Counted from the stretch's first letter, positions 10,682 to 23,005 are shown. The stretch: DNA of 64,000 nt from Larix kaempferi (GCA_027924585.1 BSBM01000321.1:1501001-1565000), one strand, 5' to 3'. Translations and numbers: made by a program. The notes: generated by a model from the letters alone, not told the origin.

Positions 10682-11596
10682 TGTTGAGGCCTCGAGTGTG
10701 CAGGGTAAGTGCAAGGTGCTGGAACGGGTTCCAAGGCTCCCAACAGAGGGGGAAAACCCAGACTGAAAGGCTTCAAAAGTTCCTACGGAAGGAAATTTCT
10801 ATCCCCAGCCTGTTTGGAATAGTAATCTCCCACGGATATTCGGCCTCCGCTGGCACTCTATGAGTTGGTGAGTTTTGATCAATAGATCAGTCTTCCAATG
10901 AAGGAAAACAAAGGTGTAAACTTCTGTAAAACAAATCTACCTAAGAAAGGGGACCTAATCTAAGTTAGATATACTCTAAGAAGGTATCTTGAGATAAGTG
11001 CAGGTTAGCTTGATGTAAAATTAAATAAGTATTATTCATCAACTTAACAGAAATGTTAAAAGATTTATTACATATTTGCCCAAATTACCATTAATCAATT
11101 AAAATTAATTGACAACAGATTGAAGGTTGTATGCATTCAAGATTTGACCTATAACTGATATGTTAATTGAAAAATCAACATCAATTATAATTTGTTGAGA
11201 AAACCATTTGCAAAAATCGATAAAAGCTTTAATTGAACAAACTCTTTTAAAATCTCATGAACACACAGATCATTAGCAAAGATAAACCAGAACTATATAT
11301 CACCGTGCTTAATAAATTGCAAAAGAATTCAACAGCATTTGATAAGAAATATGGAGTAAAATCAACATTCATCAAATAAACTTGATCAATAGACAAAAGA
11401 AAATCTGGGAATAACTTTATTGTATTAATGCAAGTCTGTAAGAAATTACAATCTTTGTATCAAACAGGGCATCTCCAGTCTCTCCTGCTGATTTTCTCCT
11501 CCAAATTCCATCATCCCTCTGTACGAGAGATCACCTCTTTTAAATAAGAGTTACAAAAATAATACAAAGAGTAAATTCCCACAAACCGAGATCACA
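10682..11596 (-). repeat. Probable LTR between H and TE-B (5' LTR of TE-B)
   Basis: The stretch begins TGTTGAGGCC on the plus strand and could end GATCACA near 11596. Its TE-B side abuts TGGCACTAGAAGG, a possible primer-binding site, just before gag. On the minus strand it holds a TATA-like TTATTTAAAAGAGG near 11548 and AATAAAG near 11420, as expected for an LTR read leftwards. No second copy lies in the window, so the outer boundary is an estimate. The H reading frame ends immediately outside it, so the same LTR may also serve as the 3' LTR of H. Confidence 0.55.
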
Positions 11597-11617
11597 AAAC
11601 CAATCTAAACTAATGAC

Positions 11618-12520
11618 CTAGAAAAACTTGCCATTTGTCCCAAATCTCTAGCAACTCATCTACATGTGGATAGTTAGCTGAATCAAGCCCTAGCTAGGCA
11701 TTACATACAAATGTTTCCATCTCATTTTTAACTAACTTATGCCAAATACAGATGAATATGTGGATTTTTCCTTCCATGATGACCGGTTTCCTAATTAATT
11801 GATCCACATCATCAATCTTGACCTCCTCAAGGCGCTGAATTTTCTCCTTGGCTTCCTCACACCTGCGTTCGACTTTCTCAACCATCAACTTAGGTGGGAA
11901 AGCATCTTCTATGAGATCCAAGGATGAGAACTGTATAAATTCCATGATATTATCTGCAGCATACCATCGCCTGCTACACATAGCCTATGCTTTTTTTAGA
12001 ATGTCTTCAACTGACTCATTAAGATCAAGCCAAGTGTTCAATGCAGCTCTGATTTTCTTGAACTGAAAACTATTAAGAATGGGGATGTCTTCTGGTATGT
12101 TCTTGATATACCCCTGCCACTCAACAATGTTTTGACTTGCCTGAGAAGCTTGCAGCCTTTTGGATTTCTGCTCTTCAAGGACACCAGACATCTTACCAAA
12201 AATCATATGAGTTTACCTAATCTCATCTAGGGTGTAAAATAGATTCTCCAGTAATTTATGATGCTCTTCATTGACCTGAAGGGCCAAATCCTTAAATTTT
12301 TGGGGTGAGAATTTAGAGAAACTAGAAGAGGCTGCACTTGCAGTTGCATCCTCAGATTTCTTTTCCAGTAAGGCTATCTTCTATGTATTTGCAGAATTAT
12401 GAGCTTGTGCATTACGAAGTTCATTGTGAAGAGAGGTATTGCTTCGCTCCAAATATTCTAACCTATCTCCCCATATCCTCTTGAGATCAACAACATAAAT
12501 CTCATGTTCTTCCTTGGTCT
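11618..12520 (-). pseudogene. H ORF, third (C-terminal) segment: coiled-coil protein, unrecognised
   Basis: The C-terminal part of a long minus-strand reading frame whose other parts lie at 24654-25163 and 49377-50300. It joins in phase to the second segment across the TE-C insertion (EELV to KTKEEHEIYVVDLKRIWG). It is rich in Glu, Lys and Leu heptads (RLEYLERSNTSLHNELRNAQ; EKVERRCEEAKEKIQRLEEV) and ends WDKWQVFLGH at a TAG at about 11618. Internal stops are a TAG near 12380, a TAA near 12215, a TAG near 11982 and a TAG near 11694. I do not recognise the family. Its position just before an LTR suggests a 3' accessory ORF of a gypsy element, but a host origin is not excluded. Confidence 0.6.
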
Positions 12521-12525
12521 TTACT

Positions 12526-13024
12526 TGTTAGAAAAACAGGATCGCAGAGTAATAACAATAAACAGAAATGCAAATATAATCACATATACACATTACAAGA
12601 GACACAGATATATCATGGTTCACCCAACTTGGGCTACATCCACACTGAAGTTTCCAGTCCTTATTATTATACCGTCCAACAAAGTGAGGGGATACAACCT
12701 GCAGCACAACCGTTGCACTTCCTCTTCACTGTCTCACAGTCTCTCTTCTGATCTCAGAGATCTTTACAATGCATAAAACCTAATACCTCAACCCTAGCCA
12801 TATTACAATTTCTTTCTTTTTTAAGGGAAATACAATGGGAAAATAACACGGGATGCCCAAAAACCATGGGCCTGCAAACAGGTGGCAAAAACAGCCCCAA
12901 AAGTTTTTGTCGGGGGCGCTACCCACAAACCCATAAAAATGCAGAATGAGTGTACAGTCCTCTGGGGTGCATGGATGAGATAATATCATCTATGAGACTA
13001 GAAGATCTAGCTCCACAACCAACA
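12526..13024 (-). repeat. TE-C 3' LTR
   Basis: 499 bp, TGTTAGAAAA to AACCAACA. It is longer than its partner at 24222-24653 because it keeps a stretch of about 70 bp near 12868-12943 that the other copy lacks. Confidence 0.93.
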
Positions 13025-13036
13025 ATCTCCCACTTG
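13025..13036 (-). promoter_or_regulatory. TE-C polypurine tract
   Basis: Read on the minus strand the sequence is CCAAGTGGGAGAT directly before the LTR start TGTTGG, a hallmark copia polypurine tract. Confidence 0.85.
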
Positions 13037-13109
13037 GAGACTAATCACAGCAACTCCACCGCTGCTAGACTTGGACTTGGAAAATTTCTCCTCTTCACCT
13101 TCATGCTAG

Positions 13110-14432
13110 AGGGCCAACTAAAACCGAGCAGGAAATCAGTTTTTCTCTGGTCACTACCTTTGTGAACATGTCTACAAGATTCTGGATAGTATGTATCTTC
13201 TCTAGCTGCAACAGTTCATCTTCAAGAACAGAGCCGTATGAAATGGTACTTGAGATGTATATGTTTAGTCCTGGAATGGAATGTTGAGTTCTTTGCAAGA
13301 TGAATAGCACTCTGGCTGTCACTATACAACCTGCTATCCTTCTGCTTCTTACCCACTTCCTCCATAAACCTCTGCAGCCAAACCATCTCTTTACTAGCCT
13401 TTGTAACATCAACATACTTTGCTTCCGTTGTTGAAAGTGCAACAACCTTTTGCAATCTCGAAATCCAACTTACTGTTGTTTCACCTATAGTAAACACATA
13501 CCCTATGGTTCTCCTCCTACTATCCTTATCACCTGCCATATCTGCATCAACATATCCCTGTAGAACAGTGTCTGAACCTCCAAAAAATAATGCTTGAGTG
13601 GTAGTACCTCTCAAATACCTGAGAATCCACTATACTGCCTTCCAATGTTCTTTACCTGGACTGTTCATATATCTGCTCACAACTCCCACTGCATGTGCAA
13701 TATCTGGTCTTGTGCACACCATGGCATACATCAAGCTGCCAATTGTTGATTGATAGGGAATTTTGGACATGTAATTTGTCTCTTCCTGTGTCTTGGGACA
13801 CATTTCCTTAGACTGAAATGGCTGGCCAAAGGTGTACTAACTAGTTTTGCATTCTGCATTATGAACCTCTCCAACACCTTTTGTATGTACTCACCCTGAG
13901 ACAATGTCAATTTGCGATTTTTTCTGTCTCTTGTTATTCTCATACCAAGGATTTGCTTTGCAGCACCCAAATCCTTCATCGCAAATAAATTAGCTAACTT
14001 CCTTTTGAGCACATCTATATCCTGCATGTTAGACCCTACAACAAGCATGTCATCCACATACAATAACAAGATAATATAACTTCTATTATCTAGCTTCTTG
14101 AAATAAACACAGTGGTCAGATAGACATCTACTATAACCTTGTTCTGTCATAAACCTGTCAAATTTTAAATACCACTGCCTTGGAGCTTGCTTCAAGCCAT
14201 ACAAGCTCTTTTTCAACCTGCATACCAATTTCTCCTTACCTTTGACCTCATACCCTTGTGGCTGCTGCATATATATCTCTTCCTCCAAATCCCCATGGAG
14301 AAAGGTTGTTTTTACATCTAACTGTTCAAGATGCAAATCTTCTACTGCCACTAGACTTACGATAGTCCTAATTGAAGTCATATTAACAACAGGAGAAAAT
14401 ATTTCATCAAAATATACCTTTCTTCTGTGCAA
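13110..14432 (-). pseudogene. TE-C copia reverse transcriptase and RNase H
   Basis: RT motifs read FDEIFSPVVNMTSIRTIVSL, LDVKTTFLHGDLEEEIYMQQP, CRLKKSLYGLKQAPRQWY and LLLYVDDMLVVG with the YVDD box near 14040-14060. After MASHFSL-type linker sequence the RNase H reads LQGYVDADMAGDKDSRRRT, SWISRLQKVVALSTTEAKYV and YSDSQSAIHLAKNSTFHSRT, with its Asp and Glu residues present. The frame breaks near 14425 (joining to the integrase part), near 13830-13730 between RT and RNase H, and near 13225 (KYHFIR to SVLEDELLQ), after which NLVDMFTKVVTREK closes the protein. RT and RNase H are individually well kept. Confidence 0.93.
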
Positions 14433-15570
14433 ACCCCTTTACAACAAGTATGGCCTTATACCGCTTCTTACCTCCTTCTTCTTCCTTCAACCTGTAAATC
14501 CATTTGTTCTGCAATTCTCTTTTACCAGTAGGAAACTGAACCAAATCCCAAGTCTGGTTTCCTACCAATGAGTCCATCTCCTCATTCATACCTTGCTCCC
14601 ACTTCTTTCTAGTTTCTACCTGCATTGCTTCTTCATAACATTCTGGTTCACCAACATCAGTCATCAACAAATAATACATTGAAGGAGAGTATCGTTCAGG
14701 GAGTCTACTTAACCTGGTATATCTTCTTGCAGTTGCAGGAGTTTCAGGTACTTGCTGTTGTTCTTGATTTTCTAGCACCTTTGGAACTTCATTTTCTTGA
14801 ATTTCATCAAGTACTGCGTACTCTGTGTTTTCCTTTTCCTGTTTTTTTCCCTGCAACTGATCTTTATACATGACCTTTTCATTGAATATGACATCTCTAC
14901 TTCTAATGATTTTGTGATTTTCATAATCCCATAAACGATAACCAAAATCATCAACCCCATATCCAATAAAGGTGCATTTCTTGGATTTAGCTTCAAGCTT
15001 TATTCTATTTTCTTTATCAATATGGACAAGTGCTTCACAACCAAACGTTCTCAGAAATGAGTAGTTTACTTTTTTATTCGTCCATGCCTCGTCTGGAATA
15101 CCACCATCCAAAGCACTTGAAGGTCCTTTGTTTATTAAATAAACAACAGTATTTACAGCATCCGCCCAAAACTGTAAGGGCAACCCTGCATGCATTCTCA
15201 TACACCTTGCACGCTCCATGATCGTTCTGTTCATCCTTTTTGACACACCATTTTCCTTTGGTGTTCCTGGGATTGTCTTCTCTCTACGAATCCCATGGTA
15301 TGAACAATAACTATCAAACTCCTTGCCGCAATAATCACCTCCATTATCATATATGAGACACTTCTATCTTTTTCCTCTCTCATTCTCAAGCAAAGCTTTC
15401 CACTTCTTAAAAGTAGCAAACACATCAGATTTTTGTCTAATGCAATAAACCCAAGTTTTCCTAGTTGCATCATCAATAAATGTAACATAATAATGAGAGC
15501 CACCAAGAGATTGTACCTGAGCCGATCCCCATACATCTATATGCACAAGCTCTAACTTTTCATTCTTCTT
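14433..15570 (-). pseudogene. TE-C copia integrase and RT N-terminal linker
   Basis: Integrase core: HIDVWGSAQVQSLGGSHYYV with the first Asp, TFIDDATRKTWVYCIRQKSDV, then a frameshift near 15360 after ENERGKR, YDNGGDYCGKEFDSYCSYHG with the second Asp, GTPKENGVSKRMNRTIMERARCM with the Glu, and WADAVNTVVYLINKGPSSALDG. The copia-type C-terminal GYRLWDYENHKIIRSRDVIFNEK follows. A Glu/Gln-rich linker leads to the RT start EAMQVETRKKWEQGMNEEMD and KQNKWIYRLKEEEGG-like sequence near 14500. Confidence 0.9.
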
Positions 15571-16451
15571 TTATTTCCCAACCCTGAGAAATCTGACTCT
15601 CTTTTGTTTTCCATAAACATGGTTCTCACAGAATTCCAAACTTACCTGCTTCAACTGTGGCAGCAACTTCCTTGAGTGGAGAATCTGCATCCCCTTCTCA
15701 CTCATGTGGCCAAGTCTATGATGCCACAATGTTGTATATATTCCTGTGGAACCTAAATTGATAGAATGGTTAGTATTATGAGGACATAAATACAATGTAC
15801 CTACCCTATCTCCTTTTTCTATCACCATTGATCCTTTAGTGATCTTCCACCACTTTTCTCCGAATGTAGATAGACAGCCACCATCTCCCAACTGCCCTGT
15901 TGAGATCAGATTTTTTTTCATAGCAGGAATATTCCTAACATATTTCAACAACCAATCAGTTCCATTCTCAACTTTTATCCATACCTTACCCATTCCAACA
16001 ATTTTACATGGCTCATCATCACCCAATAAAACATGTCCAAAATCGCTTGGAACATACTCAGGAAAGTATTTCCTATGGGGTGTAGTATGACATGAAGCAC
16101 CTGAATCTACTACCCAATAATCACTAGCATTATCTAATGCAAGAATCAAAGCATCTTGTAACACATCACCTGCTACATTTGCTTCCTGGGTAGTTTCCTT
16201 CTATCCATCTCCTTTCTTCTTTAGAGATCTGTAGTCTTTCTTTAGATGTCCTTTCTTTCCATAGTTTCAGCACTCTATCTTTCCCAGTCTGGACTTAGAT
16301 CTTCCCGTTTTAGACTTTCCACGATTACCTTGGCTCTTTCCTCTCTCCTTTTGTTTTCCTCTACTCTCCATGGTCAATGCATTACCTGATGTCTCACCTG
16401 TGCTTTTTCTTCGCATTTCCTCGCTAAGAATAACACCAATAACATCATCAA
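15571..16451 (-). pseudogene. TE-C end of gag, zinc knuckle, protease and pre-integrase
   Basis: Continues gag after the TE-G insertion: FDDVIGVILSEEMRRKSTGE, a Lys/Arg/Gly-rich stretch, then a degenerate zinc knuckle near 16240-16280 (ECNYGKKGHLKKDYRSL-like, with a TAG in place of one residue and the last Cys changed to Tyr). The copia protease starts YWVVDSGASCHTTPHRKY (D-S-G-A) near 16105. The pre-integrase zinc domain is TTLWHHRLGHMSEKGMQIL with CENHVYGKQKR; the expected second Cys of CxxC is changed. From 15571 to 16164 the frame is open for 197 codons. Confidence 0.9.
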
Positions 16452-16456
16452 ATTTC

Positions 16457-17061
16457 TGTTAAATTTTGAGCATTAATTCACAATACTCTAGGATCTTTAC
16501 TGAGAGAATAACATGTATAGTATATCAATGCATATCGATCATAACAAGCATGTCAATCATCACAAGAAGCAAAAGCATGAGAGACAAGAGACACAGAGTT
16601 TCTGTGGGGAAAACCCTAAGGTGAAAAACCCCACAACTTCCTTAGAGATAGAGAGAGCAATGGCTCAACCAAAGTACAACCAAAATACACAGAGATAGTC
16701 TCCTAGTAGCAGATCCTCCTCCTCCTCACTAGTGAACCACTTTCTGAGTGAAGGAATAATGAGTTTCCGAATGATCCAAATAGAGATCTCGAGATCTCTA
16801 TTTATACTTGTCTTGTTTTCCCAATAACCTTATGGGGCTGACTTGTCTAGCTGGGTACATCAACCATATAATATATACATCAGGGCCAACCCCACATATG
16901 GTGGTCTAATAACCCATCGGCAAGTTAACATACTTGCGACACTTGTCAATACACATGAAGACACTTCTGCATAGAGGAATGACACATCTCTATAGGAGTA
17001 CAATAATATATAAATGAAATACATGGATGAAATACATTCCAAAGTTACATATACATCAACA
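16457..17061 (-). repeat. TE-G 3' LTR
   Basis: 605 bp, paired with 23018-23622. On the minus strand a TATAAATAG box lies at about 16806-16798. The polypurine tract AGTTAAGAGGGAG (17062-17074 read on the minus strand) abuts the inner edge. Confidence 0.95.
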
Positions 17062-17503
17062 CTCCCTCTTAACTAGGAAGGTATTTCTCGACACAGATCA
17101 ACTAGCACAAGTCTTCTTCTCTGGATCATCGTCATCGTCACAGCTGCTGCTATCTCAATCAATCTCTGGATCTACTCGTCATAGGAAGTTCTACAGAGCC
17201 AGTCTTTTTTCATACTGGATGTAGGCCCACCACCAGCAGGTCTTCATCATCACTGGCCATACTGTGGAATCCTCAGGACTTATTACGTGAGTCCACAAAA
17301 CCTCGAAAGAGCATCTCAGGACTGATTACGAGCACACAAATCAACCTATCGGATCTCCCAGGACCTTTTACATGCTACTGCACAACCTATCCATGGCCAT
17401 AGAGTATCACGAAGCACAACCCAGATGCACACACACAACACTTACACTCATCGGCATGGGAAGACCAACCTACCACCATCCGTGAAACGCTCGCAGCACT
17501 TAC
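17062..17503. other. TE-G 3' untranslated region, first part
   Basis: About 440 bp between the TE-G polypurine tract and the tandem repeat. Apart from the polypurine tract I see no coding or structural signal. Confidence 0.5.
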
Positions 17504-17820
17504 ATCAATGACCATGGGAGAACACATCTGCCACCATGTCGAAAAGGCTCCGCACTTACATCAACGCACATGGGAGAACACATCTACCACCATGTCGAAA
17601 AGGCTCTGCACTTACATCAACGCACATGGGAGAACACATCTGCCACCATGTAGGAAAGGCTCTGCACTTACATCAACACACATTTTCCACCATGTCGGAA
17701 AGGCTCTGCACTTACATCAACGCACATGGGAGAACACATCTACCACCATGTCGGAAAGGCTCTGCACTTACATCAACGCACATGGGAGAACACATTTACC
17801 ACCATGTCGGAAAGGCATTG
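17504..17820. repeat. 56-bp tandem repeat in the TE-G 3' region
   Basis: Six head-to-tail copies of a 56-bp unit (ATCAACGCACATGGGAGAAC, then ACATCTACCACCATGTCG and AAAAGGCTCTGCACTTAC). The fourth copy lacks about 12 bp. Open frames through it in several phases are by-products of the repeat and not genes. Confidence 0.95.
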
Positions 17821-17859
17821 TGCATCTGTGTCTTCGGAACTCATCACACATAATCCAAC

Positions 17860-18345
17860 TGATCATGTAATGTATCCACCTGATACATATGATCATCCTG
17901 ATCATCATCATAGCATCATCATGATGCACATCATCTAGAGTATCGTCCTGATACTCATCACTGCATCGTCCTGATGCATATCTGGAGCAACATCCTGAAG
18001 CTCATCATCCATGATCATCCTGATCATACAATGCATCTACCTGATGCATACCAAGTATCTACCTGATACATATCATCACACATGATCTACCTGATCATAT
18101 AATGTATCCTCTTGAGACATACACAGATACATGATCCGCACAATGTATCCACCTAATATATATATCAACACACATGATCTACCTGATAATACATAGTATC
18201 CACCTGATACATATACAGATATATGGTCCAAGCATCCAACATGATGCATATACATATAAATGATCCAACTGATCATATCCAGCATCATCCTGATGCATAT
18301 ACAGAGCAGTAACTGGAGCATCGTCCTGATGCTCATCATCTAGTG
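17860..18345. repeat. Degenerate ATGATC / CTGATGCATAT short-repeat region
   Basis: Irregular repetition of motifs such as CATCCTGATGCATAT, ATCTACCTGAT and ATGTATCCACCTGATA every 25-40 bp, between the tandem repeat and the RNase H end of TE-G. It is non-coding on both strands. Confidence 0.8.
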
Positions 18346-18414
18346 CTTACATCCACAGCCATGTGAAGGATCCTTCTTCCACCATGCTTGGAATGGATTC
18401 TACAAATGTGTCCA

Positions 18415-20133
18415 TCACTTCTTCCTCGAAGTGTCATCGATTCGAAGAACACCAAGCCTCTCTCTGAAGTACTCGAACTTCACTCTGGCTAGTGGCTTTG
18501 TCAACACATCTACAATCTGCTCATCTGTCGCAACATACAGGAGCTTCACTGCTCCTCTCTGCACCATATCCCTGATATAGTGATATTTGATCTCTATGTG
18601 TTTCGACCTGTCGTGAAACACTGGGTTCTCAGATAGCTTCACACAACTCTGGTTATCACAGAAGATACCAGTAGTATCCAACGGGAGATTAAATAACTCA
18701 GACAGTAGCTTCCAAAGCCATACTGCCTCACAACTAGCCGAACAGGCTGCAACATACTTTGCCTTGGCTGTACTCAGTGTTACACAGGACTGCTTCCTGC
18801 TAAACCAAGAGATCACACCTGATCCCATACTGAAGCAGCACCCAGATGTGCTCTTCCTATATGTAGCATTGCCTGCCCAATCTGAATCAACATAACCCTG
18901 CAGGTTAAACTTTTGATTCACTTCATACTTGAGCCCATAATCAACTGTACCCTTTAGGTACCTCAGAATATGCTTTACAACAACCAGGTGAACACGCCTC
19001 GGATCTGTCAAGAACTGGCTCAATATGTTCACCGCAAAGCAAATATTTGGTCTCGTGTTCGTTAGGTACATCAAGGACCCAATCATCTGATGATACATAG
19101 AGACATCAATCGGATCAGATGAAGCATCAATTAGAAACTTCAGATTCGATGCCATAGGTGTGGCCATGGCCTTGCAATCCATCCTCCCAAACCTCTTCAG
19201 GATATCTATAGTATACTTCCCTTGTCCAAGGAAGATCCCATCTGTACTCTGCCACACCTCCATACCTAGGAAATAGTGCATCATCCCTAAGTCCTTCATA
19301 TCGAACTTGGCAGCAAGCTTCCTCTTTGTATCGACAATCAATCTGTCATCTCCTGTTACAAATAGGTCATCCACATACAGGAGTAGAATCACAGGATTCC
19401 CTTCCTCAACTTTGTAGTAAAGGTTGGAATCCACTTTACTCTTGGTAAATCCCAAACTAGATAGGAAACTGTCCATCCTACCATACCAAGTTCTGGGATC
19501 TTGCTTCAAGCCATACAAGGATTTCTTCAATCTACACACATATGACTCCCTATCATGTGTTTCAAAACCGAGTGGCTGCTCCACATACACTTCCTCTTCG
19601 ACTACACCATTCAAGAAGGTAGTCTTGACATCCATCTGGTGTATCTTCCATTTCATAGCTGCAGCCAGGGAAAGTACTGTTCTGATGGAAGTGTACCTGG
19701 CTACAGGAGAAAAAGTTTCTTCATAATCTATTCCCTCTTTCCGAGAGAAGCCACGAGCTATGAATCTTTCCTTGTACTTTTCTATGCTTCCATCTACAAC
19801 ATGCTTGATTTTGTATATCCATTTGGAAGTCACAACAGACTTCCCTTCAGGTCTTGGGACAAGATCCCAAACATCATTTTTCATTATTGATTGGTATTCC
19901 TCGACCATGGAATCCTTCCATTCTTTCTTTTTTGCTGCTTCTTCATAACTGGAAGGTTCTTTGTTCATGATATCACAGAGTAAAGCAACATAGGTGGTAT
20001 GTGATCTGGTTCTCTTCCTTGCTCTGTGTTCTTCTTCTGGAGTTCCAAATCTCTTTGCATCTTGAATGAGCTCTCTAGCCCATGCAGGTTTCCTCTTGTG
20101 AGAGTTGTCCTCACGTGGTGGATCTATAGGTTG
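18415..20133 (-). pseudogene. TE-G copia reverse transcriptase and RNase H
   Basis: In the same frame as the upstream half, from which a single TAA at 20134-20136 separates it, so this is a polyprotein with one stop. RT: WDLVPRPEGKSVVTSKWIYK, ARGFSRKEGIDYEETFSPVA, HQMDVKTTFLNGVVEEEVYV, CRLKKSLYGLKQDPRTWY, LLLYVDDLFVTG (YVDD intact). RNase H: GYVDSDWAGNATYRKSTSG, SRKQSCVTLSTAKAKYVAA (the catalytic Glu of the usual TEAEYVA appears as K-A-K, probably inactivating), FCDNQSCVKLSENPVFHDRS, closing with LTKPLARVKFEYFRERLGV. It terminates at a TGA at 18415. Confidence 0.95.
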
Positions 20134-21870
20134 TTACGGATCTTCAATTTCACATTCAACATCTGGAATTGCTTCAGTCATGGTAGTGTCTTGAAATCTA
20201 GTTTCCTTAGGTTCTTCATAATCTTCAACAGGTGTCTTTCTTGATTTGACGAATGTTGAGTTTTCATCAAATGTCACATCCCTGCTGAGATCAATCTTAT
20301 TGAACCCTAGAAAGTATATTCTGTAATCCTTCGAGATTTCACTGTAACCCACAAAGATACCCTTCTTTCCTGAAGGATCTAGCTTGGTCCTCTTTTCCTT
20401 CAGGACATGTGTGTATACTAGACAACCAAATATTCTGAGATGGCTGACTTCAGGTTTCTTACCAGAAAAGACCTCTTCTTGTGTCTTGTTGTCCAATATC
20501 TTGTGGGGTGTTATGTTCTGCACATATACAGCTATCCTAGCTGCTTCTGCCCATAGATGCATAGGTAGATACCGGTCATGCAACATTTCCCTTGTTGCTT
20601 CCATGATTGTTCTATTCTTTCTTTCTGCAACTCCATTCTGTTGTGGATTGTAAGGAACAGTCAACTCCCTCTTAATCCCTGAACCACTGCAAAGTTTCTT
20701 GAAGTCACCTGAAGTGAATTCTCCACCATTGTCAGATCTGAAAGTCTTGATTTTCTTATCAATTTGATTCTCCATCAAGGTTTTGAATTCCTTGAACTTA
20801 TCAAACATTTCATCTTTGTTCTTCAAGAAGTAAACCCAAGTCTTCCTGGATAAGTCATCAGTGAAAGATACATAGTAAACATACCCACTCAGAGAACTGG
20901 ATGACATCGGACCACATACATCGGAGTGGATAATTTCAAAGATACTTTTTGCCTTGTTTTCACTGCTTGGAAATTCCTTCTTTATGTTCTTTCCTTTTGC
21001 ATATCCTTTGCAAACACCTTCATGTTGGGTCTTGATTTCAGGAAGACCTTCTACAACCTTACTTGCAATTGGTAATGCTCTATAGTGCATATGTGCAAGT
21101 CTTCTATGCCAAAGTTCACTTGGCTCCATGGAATCATGCACCATGGCATGTTCAGGTTGTCCCTTCAATATATACAAACCTCCGCCTTGCTCTCCAATCA
21201 CTACTGCATCATCAATAGTTTTACCCTTTGGCCACATTAGGACTTGGCCATCTACAAATACAACCCTCATGCCTTTTGCATCCAATGCAGAGATGGAGAG
21301 TAGATTCTTCTTGAGCACAGGTACATAAAGAACTTCTTTCATCTTCAAGGATTTTCCAGAATCTAGGTTGTAGGAGGATTTACCACTTCCTTTGATGGAG
21401 TATTGATAGTCATCCCCAAGTTTCACTTTATGGGGTGATTCATGTTCAGATAGATTTACAAAAGATTCTTTAAACCCAGTCATGTGTTTAGAAGCCCCAC
21501 TGTCAATAAGCCAATCATTACAACCATGAGAGATAGTACCTGTGAGAGCAGAGATCAGAACATACTCTTCTTCGCTTGATGAGTCATCATCGTCACTTTC
21601 TACTCTAGCCTTCTTCTTGGGTGGTTCATCATCTTCAGCAGCATGAGCATGATATCTTTTCCTGCTGCCCTTCTTCTTCTTGATGTTGTTGTTCCTTTTA
21701 TTCTTGGGACATTCTGAAGTAAAATGACCCTTCTCATTACATGTGAAGCATCTGAGATCTTTCTTATCTTTATGTTGATGATAGTGTGAAGATTTCTTGG
21801 CATGAGAGTGCGCTCTCTTTGACATTCCTTTCTTGGTGTGTACTATGAGAGATTGATCCTCACTTCCCAT
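20134..21870 (-). pseudogene. TE-G copia nucleocapsid, protease and integrase
   Basis: 578 codons open. In order: zinc knuckle CFTCNEKGHFTSEC (CX2CX4HX4C) near residue 41, an acidic/basic linker, protease NDWLIDSGASKHMTGF (D-S-G-A), pre-integrase ELWHRRLAHMHYRAL with a Cys region CKGYAKGKN (one Cys of CxxC changed to Tyr), and the integrase core IHSDVCGPM, FTDDLSRKTWVYFLKNKDEM, FRSDNGGEFTSGDF and NPQQNGVAERKNRTIMEATRE with D, D and E in place. The C-terminal part is LRIFGCLVYTHVLKEKRTKL. It stops at a TAA at 20134 where the next codons read QPIDPPRED, so a CAA-to-TAA change is likely. Confidence 0.95.
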
Positions 21871-22448
21871 ATTTTATTCTCGGGCCACAAGCCTTGCTTC
21901 TTCTTGTGAACATTCTTCCCACAGTCTGTTGAAGGAGATCAACTTCTTTCTTGCACAAATTCCTTGAATAAAGGAATCCCATGACCTAGGTAGGCCATTT
22001 AGAGTGGTCATGACAGCTTCACCATTCTCCACCATTTCATCCACCACTTCCAGTTGTTCCTTAATATGAGAGACCCTAGAAAAATAAGATTGAATGGTTT
22101 CTCTATTTGAAACTTTTCTCCTTTCAATTGGTTTCGCAGGGTCATCTTCCGATTTATGTTCTTCCCTTCAAATAGCTTGGTCAGAGAATCAAACATTTCT
22201 TTGGGTGTCTTTAGAGATGACACATGTGGGATGAGATGGTAGTTGATAGAATCAGCAATGATTTTCTTTTCCTTGACCAAGTTCTTCTTATGCAATATCT
22301 TAACCTCTTCATCCTCTGGGATAGGGATGTCTTCTTTTATGTACGAGTCCAACTCATTCTCTTCCAGGATTAACCCAATCCTATATTTCCAGGCTCGGAA
22401 GTTATCAGCCCCTTCAAGCTTATCCTCAAGCTTGGTGTGGTGAGACAT
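21871..22448 (-). pseudogene. TE-G copia gag, N-terminal part
   Basis: Starts MSHHTKLEDKLEGADNFRAW at 22448, the copia gag pattern. It continues KYRIGLILEENELDSYI, EDEEVKILHKKNLVKEKKII and TPKEMFDSLTKLFEGKNINR. A frameshift falls near 22085, after which SWDSFIQGICARKKLISFNR and EECSQEEARLVARE lead to a TAA just before NMGSEDQ. A Gln codon is the likely original. Confidence 0.9.
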
Positions 22449-23005
22449 CTTAAAGAGTACTTCAAATGACAATAGAAAAGATTTAGGTCTTACCACTTGA
22501 CTTGCTGAAAACTGGATCTGGTCTCGGATTAGGGTTTGTCAGAGAAACCCTAAAAATTCAAAAAGTGAATTTCAACTTTCTGAAAGGATAGAAATATGCG
22601 CCTTGATGAGATGATCAACCTGGTGTATTCATAATTTGAGATGTGCAAAGCTACACCCTTCAAAAATGCCTTTTTGTCTTCCTAGGATCACTAAGGAAGA
22701 CCCTGAATTAGGGTTTGAGTTTCCCAGAGATCTACCCAGCCGAAAATATCAATCCAAAGCTCTAAACTTCGATTTTTGCAAGGAGCTTCCAACTATGTCT
22801 TCAGATTCCAGAAATTCCTATTTTTGTGGAAACCCTAATTGTTAGGGCCAAATCTGAAAATGATCAAAATTGAATTTTGACGGGACAGATAGATTCTCCT
22901 TGATGAGTAGAGTCAATCTACTGCTTTTCCAAAATCTGTGGAGAGAAACCCAAAAAACAAGAAACACTGGTTTCCGTCACTGCACAGTGTCTTCTTCTCA
23001 GGTTA
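22449..23005. other. TE-G 5' untranslated leader
   Basis: About 550 bp between gag and the primer-binding site on the minus strand. The last part, just inside the LTR, is the primer-binding site. I see no ORF of note here. Confidence 0.6.

Noticed and set aside
17508-17938. Overlapping His-rich ORFs; also considered a CRISPR array
   Set aside because: 56-bp tandem repeat with no unique spacers in a plant retroelement; the frames are repeat artefacts.
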